In this document: positions 60,086 to 64,000 of the stretch, piece by piece
How positions within the stretch are numbered: position 1 is the first letter of the stretch
Layout of the letters: each line of letters begins with the position of its first letter
Source: Arsenophonus fragariae
Lineage (GTDB): Bacteria; Pseudomonadota; Gammaproteobacteria; Enterobacterales; Enterobacteriaceae
DNA length: 64,000 nt
Direction of reading: 5' to 3'
Assembly: GCA_047291315.1 (NCBI GenBank)
Contig: JBDPYZ010000003.1
Coordinates: forward strand, 1-64,000
Made by a program: the position numbers and the translations under genes
Notes under the pieces: model-generated
Databases searched by the model: none
Told to the model about the DNA's origin: nothing
Seen by the model: only the letters and a program-made list of their open reading frames with translations

Positions 60086-61252
60086 TTATTTTGTTCCTGA
60101 ATTATTATTAATAATATCGGTGACGAGTTGATCGACGGGAGCCATATCAATTTTAAACACATTAGTATGGTAAGCTGGGTTATTACGGATTTTTTGTGAA
60201 AGTATCGGGCCATTTTTGTTACTTGTATCGACGGTAACTTCACTAGAAAGTCCGATCCGTAGAGGGTATTTTTTTAATTGTTCTGCATCAATGGTTATAC
60301 GAACGGGTAAGCGTTGAACAATTTTGATCCAGTTACCACTTGCATTTTGGGCAGGTAATAGTGAAAAAGCACTACCCGTTCCCATATCTAAGCCTTCAAC
60401 GCGTCCTTGGTAAACAATATTCTTACCATAAAAATCGGTAGTAATTTTTGCTGGTTGACCGATACGAATATCGGCAAGTTGGGTTTCTTTAAAATTTGCG
60501 TCAATCCACATATTGTCAGTTGGTACTACCGCCATAAGAGGTGTTGCTGGGGTAATCCGAGCACCGACTTGAACGCTACGACGTGAAACATAGCCATCAA
60601 CAGGGGTAACAATTTGCGTCCGTTCTAATGTTAACCAAGCGTTACGAAGCTCTGTGGCTGCTTGTAAAACTGCAGGTTGTTTATCTAGCGGAGTATCTAA
60701 CACGATAGCTTGGTTTGCATTAAATTGCTCAATAGCAATATCTAGGGCGGCTTTAGCACTGGTCACCGCTTCACGAGCATGTTGTAATTCTTCTTCACCA
60801 ATAACTTTTGATTGGCCAAGCATTTCACGACGTTGAAGATCTTGCTGTAATTTATTTAGTTCAGAACAACGAAGAGATATATTAGCTTGATACTGTCGAC
60901 CATTAATGATATGTTGATGCGTTTGCCTGACGTTGTTAGCTAAGTTAGTTTTTGTTTTTTCCAATCCCAAAATGGCATCTCTGGGATCAAACTTAACCAG
61001 CACTGTGCCACTTTTTACAAAATCAGTATTTTCAACGTTAATGGTAATAACGCTGCCAGGTACTTGAGACATTATTTGGATTTGATTGCCTGTAATGTAG
61101 GCATTATCGGTACTTTGATGGTGTCTAAGCACCATAAACCAATAAATCCCACATGTTAATGTAGTAATGGTAAAAAAAATGCTGACTAGTACAATTATAG
61201 TTCGGCGTTTTTGTGTTTTAATAGCTGTTATTTGTTGTTTATTAACGCCCAT
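60086..61252 (-). CDS. emrA: Membrane-fusion protein EmrA
   Basis: 388 residues (E. coli 390), MGVNKQQITAIKTQKRRTII, one N-terminal membrane helix (about 18-38), lipoyl-like halves around SQVPGSVITINVENTDFVKS GTVLVKFDP and YVSRRSVQVGARITPATPLM AVVP, a coiled-coil hairpin ~95-200, and NMWIDANFKETQLADIRIGQ. It bridges EmrB to TolC in the periplasm. Intact, first gene of emrAB; a second frame inside the C-terminus is a shadow. Confidence 0.95.
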   Translation of the reverse strand: MGVNKQQITAIKTQKRRTIIVLVSIFFTITTLTCGIYWFMVLRHHQSTDNAYITGNQIQIMSQVPGSVITINVENTDFVKSGTVLVKFDPRDAILGLEKTKTNLANNVRQTHQHIINGRQYQANISLRCSELNKLQQDLQRREMLGQSKVIGEEELQHAREAVTSAKAALDIAIEQFNANQAIVLDTPLDKQPAVLQAATELRNAWLTLERTQIVTPVDGYVSRRSVQVGARITPATPLMAVVPTDNMWIDANFKETQLADIRIGQPAKITTDFYGKNIVYQGRVEGLDMGTGSAFSLLPAQNASGNWIKIVQRLPVRITIDAEQLKKYPLRIGLSSEVTVDTSNKNGPILSQKIRNNPAYHTNVFKIDMAPVDQLVTDIINNNSGTK

Positions 61253-61437
61253 GTTGTATGAAACTCCGTATTATTCATTTTACTAATATTTAATCTACTC
61301 TTAATAAGAAAAAGTTTCCAGTAGCTTATAATTATACCACTGGAAACGGTATGGCTATTATTAATAATTTTTTATGATTGGAGATGGTTTTATGGTAATC
61401 ATCAATATTGTTTGATTGTCAAGATCATAAAGTTTAA

Positions 61438-61944
61438 CTATAACTTTCTCATTAATTTTTCGATAGTATTTTTTTCTTCAGTGCTAAAAATAGACCAAAT
61501 TTTTCTAAATTTTAGTTTTGACGAGAAAGTATTTTTTACAAAAATTTGAACCCTCTTCGGTTAAATGGAGATGTAAACATCGGTGATCATTGTGGCTTTC
61601 TTTGCGTTCAATCCATTTGCGATTTTCCAGTTCATCTGCAATGCGCGTTGCATTTGTTCTCGAGGAACCTAAAGCATTGCTAAGTTCAGATGGTTGTATA
61701 TATGTTTTTTTGGGGTCGAGAATTATTAATGCCATAAATAATGTTTCGTTAATTCCTTGTTTTTTTTAAGCATATTATTTCTATTTTCTAACAAGTTACC
61801 TTGAACATGCATACATAAACGCGTTAGTAAAATTTGTTGATAGGGTAGGGGAATAGTTGATTTTTCTTGTTGGTGTTTGCGCTCATTAATTAATTGCTCT
61901 ATGGAAGAAAATGAAGTTTCTTTTTGTGCTTGAGTGCTTTCTAT
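61438..61944 (-). pseudogene. emrR: MarR-family repressor EmrR (MprA), broken
   Basis: The upstream part has no start codon (ATA where ATG is expected at 61942-61944), then ESTQAQKETSFSSIEQLINE and YQQILLTRLCMHVQGNLLEN RNNMLKK. A run of 8 A residues (about 61765) shifts the frame; the next frame reads ETLFMALIILDPKKTYIQPS ELSNALGSSRTNATRIADEL ENRKWIERKESHNDHRCLHL HLTEEG, the winged helix. A second shift near 61535 leads to WSIFSTEEKNTIEKLMRKL, ending TAG 61438-61440. EmrR represses emrAB and releases it on binding uncouplers. Its loss should leave the pump constitutive. Confidence 0.88.
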
Positions 61945-62441
61945 TATTTATATACCTTATTAGTTTCAGTTGGTAAGATAGCAACTGTCATAATCAATCT
62001 AAATGGTATATCAAAAGCTAAAATTATCAATTATAGTTATTTATTATCGCGAAATTTATTTTGTTATTGCCATTTAATTCATAAATATTTTGAATGTTAA
62101 TATAATAAAAATGGATTTTAAAATAGATTTAAATAGTCCATAATTTCTTATTCGCAAAATAAATATCATTTGTAATACATTATATACATTTAATATTAAT
62201 TAATTGGCTTGTTATAACACTAACGTTAAATCAAATATATATAAATTAAAATAAATAATGGTTAATCTAGGCTAGTTATCTGCTTGATGATAAGTGATAA
62301 ATTAATTCCCTCATTTATTTAAATAAAAGGAAATGTCTTTATTGTCATTAAGTTGTAATACAATATGAAAAATAGGTTGAAAAGATAGCATTCAACCTAT
62401 TTATAAAAAATCACATAAAATGTGTAATGCTAAGATTTTTA
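61945..62441. other. Intergenic region emrR-proX
   Basis: About 500 very AT-rich bases with no frame worth calling. An imperfect hairpin near 62375-62400 (AGGTTGAAAAGATAGCATTCAACCT) lies ~45 bases after the proX stop on the minus strand and may be its terminator. Confidence 0.45.
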
Positions 62442-63431
62442 CTAGCTAGCTTTTAAAGCAACCTTAATCCAGTTATTAAAAAGTTGTTGATGAGCTTTTA
62501 TCCAACCTTGAGCATGACGTTCAATGTCAGCTTGTGAAGCTTCTCCATTATGCATACGAAGATTCTGGGCATTAATATCTGTAATTGGAATTTTCATAAT
62601 AGCAAATAGTTTTGCCGCAGCGGGATTCTTTTCTGCCCAAATTTTATTGGCGACGATATGCATCGTATTAGGCGGAAAACCATAATTTTTACCATTTGCT
62701 AAAGTGGTATTACTTTTATCATTATTCGGTAGAGAAGAAAAAGGAATTTGCAACCAAACAACGTCTTTACCCGGTTTAAGTAAGGAGTTGATCCAATAAG
62801 GTGCCCAGGTATAGTAGAAAATAGGTTTACCTTCTTTATAACGAGTGATGGTATCCGCTATTATCGCCACATAGTTACCCTGATTATGCTCAATTGTTGT
62901 ATTTAAGTGATAAGTATTTAAATGGTTATTAATGGCGGCTTCACAGCCCCAACCTGGATTACAACCAGCGAGGTCTGCTTTACCGTTACCATTCGTATCA
63001 AATAATTTAGCAATATTAGGATCTTTAAATTGTGCTATGTTGGTGATGTTGTATTTATCAGCAGTTTTTTTATCTATCAGGTAACCTTGAACGGCATTAT
63101 TGATATAAGTGCCTTTGCGGTATAGGCGTTTATCTCCACCAACTGATTCATATAGGTGATTGTGTAATGGCTGCCAATTGACTGCCATAAAAGTTGCATC
63201 ACCGGCGGCAAGTGATACGTAAGCAACGGTATAGTCGACCTCTTGGGTTGGTAATATTTGGTAACCTAATTTTTCCAATGCTTTATTAACGATCAACGTT
63301 TGGAAAGTTTCTTCCGCAATGGTGCTTTGAATGGGTTGTACTTTTATACCTTTACCAGGTAGTTCAGTGGCAGAAAGTTTAATACTGATTAACGTTGTCA
63401 AAGCCGCAGCTAGGAAAACAGTTTTACGCAT
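62442..63431 (-). CDS. proX: Glycine betaine/proline-betaine binding protein ProX
   Basis: 329 residues (E. coli 330). Signal peptide MRKTVFLAAALTTLISIKLS A then TELPGKGIKVQPIQSTIAEE. The Trp residues that cage betaine are in FMAVNWQPLHNH and FYYTWAPYWINSLL. A Cys pair in AGCNPGWGCEAAINNHL matches the ProX disulfide. It delivers betaines to the ProVW ABC transporter in the inner membrane. Ends the proVWX operon; 72 bases after proW. Intact. In E. coli, emrRAB lies next to proX as here. Confidence 0.96.
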   Translation of the reverse strand: MRKTVFLAAALTTLISIKLSATELPGKGIKVQPIQSTIAEETFQTLIVNKALEKLGYQILPTQEVDYTVAYVSLAAGDATFMAVNWQPLHNHLYESVGGDKRLYRKGTYINNAVQGYLIDKKTADKYNITNIAQFKDPNIAKLFDTNGNGKADLAGCNPGWGCEAAINNHLNTYHLNTTIEHNQGNYVAIIADTITRYKEGKPIFYYTWAPYWINSLLKPGKDVVWLQIPFSSLPNNDKSNTTLANGKNYGFPPNTMHIVANKIWAEKNPAAAKLFAIMKIPITDINAQNLRMHNGEASQADIERHAQGWIKAHQQLFNNWIKVALKAS

Positions 63432-63503
63432 TGTTATTTCCTCTCTAGGGGGTAAAGTCAGATGATTGAGCTAAAATTTTATATGATGAAAATAACTCCA
63501 TGT

Positions 63504-64000
63504 TTATTTCCAGAAACGAGTTTTAGTTTTTTGCAATAAACAGGTAATTAAGCCAATAGGTCCAGTGTGATACCAAGCTATATTTTTTTTAATACAGGTT
63601 TTTTCACCTAATGATTGTGTTAGTCGATCCAGAATAATAGCTAATATGACAATACCAGTACCCCCTATGGCTGCTAATCCAATATCTAAGCGGCCAATTC
63701 CCCTAAGTACCATTTGCCCCAAACCGCCAACCGCAATCATAGATGCAATAACGACCATCGAAAGTGATAGCATCAATGTTTGATTAATACCTGCCATGAT
63801 AGTTGGCGCAGCAAGCGGCAGCTGAACTTTAAACAAAAGCTGATTTCGACTGGCGCCAAGTGATTCTGCTGCTTCAATAAGATCATCGGGTACTTGCCTT
63901 ATTCCTAAAATAGTTAATCGAATGATTGGTGGTAGAGCAAAAATAATTGTCACGATAATACCAGGGACGTTGCCAATACCAAATAACATGACAATAGGTA
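63504..64000 (-). CDS. proW: Glycine betaine/L-proline ABC permease ProW (partial)
   Basis: The C-terminal ~165 residues of ProW; the frame is open to the right edge, so the start lies outside. ABC permease helices and the EAA loop DLIEAAESLGASRNQLLFKV QLPLAAPTIMAGINQTLMLS are intact, ending LLQKTKTRFWK. With ProV (ATPase) and ProX it imports glycine betaine under osmotic stress. No lesion in the visible part. Confidence 0.93.
   Translation of the reverse strand, partial: PIVMLFGIGNVPGIIVTIIFALPPIIRLTILGIRQVPDDLIEAAESLGASRNQLLFKVQLPLAAPTIMAGINQTLMLSLSMVVIASMIAVGGLGQMVLRGIGRLDIGLAAIGGTGIVILAIILDRLTQSLGEKTCIKKNIAWYHTGPIGLITCLLQKTKTRFWK

Overview
The window looks like part of the chromosome of an insect-associated gammaproteobacterium of the Morganellaceae, most like Arsenophonus. 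This is inferred from: an Enterobacterales core gene order; Proteus/Providencia-like 16S, 23S and protein sequences; strongly AT-biased DNA; and many genes broken by frameshifts, in-frame stops or internal deletions beside intact housekeeping genes. That mix is typical of a host-restricted symbiont whose genome is decaying. No species is claimed.

Left arm (1-10.4 kb): decayed accessory DNA. At the edge, on the minus strand, is a pentapeptide-repeat gene with an early stop, overlapping a gene whose product has the hallmarks of a eukaryotic-type RhoGAP domain. This is the most interesting item in the window. Next come brnA with a dead brnT, a putative iteron origin with a 28-bp inverted repeat, and the wrecked early region of a P2-like prophage: an alpha-type primase-helicase, a DksA/TraR-like zinc finger, DUF2732- and DUF5347-like genes, small unknown genes, a cox-like gene, a C-like repressor and a P2-like integrase. 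No head or tail genes are present.

10.4-21.3 kb: the E. coli-like run pepD/gpt/frsA/crl/proB/proA, then aroL, aas, lplT and pncC. crl, proB, proA, aroL and pncC are intact; pepD, gpt, frsA, aas and lplT are pseudogenes.

21.3-45.0 kb: a conserved core with recA (LexA box), alaS, csrA, tRNA-Ser, a degenerate tRNA-Arg, an intact tRNA-Arg, gshA, ypjD, ffh, rpsP-rimM-trmD-rplS, tyrA, bamD, rluD, pgeF and clpB. Broken genes here are luxS, the yfjD/corB gene, aroF, pheA and raiA. recX is not recognisable.

45.0-49.8 kb: an rRNA operon (16S, tRNA-Glu, 23S, 5S). The 23S gene lacks about 0.9 kb, including all of domain II, and the 16S lacks the helix 6 (V1) region.

49.8-64.0 kb: pssA (intact), patZ (wrecked), a second decayed effector-like gene with pentapeptide repeats and a C-terminal Cys placed as in SopA/NleL-type HECT-like ligases, a possible chaperone remnant, an intact yfiF-type rRNA methyltransferase-like gene, emrA and emrB with a dead emrR, then proX and the 3' part of proW.

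Taken together, information processing, envelope assembly, glutathione and proline synthesis, phosphatidylethanolamine synthesis and drug efflux are kept. Quorum signalling (LuxS), lysophospholipid recycling (Aas/LplT), the phenylalanine branch, protein acetylation (PatZ) and several regulators are lost or being lost. Two separate loci carry remnants of proteins apparently aimed at eukaryotic host processes (Rho GTPases, ubiquitin).
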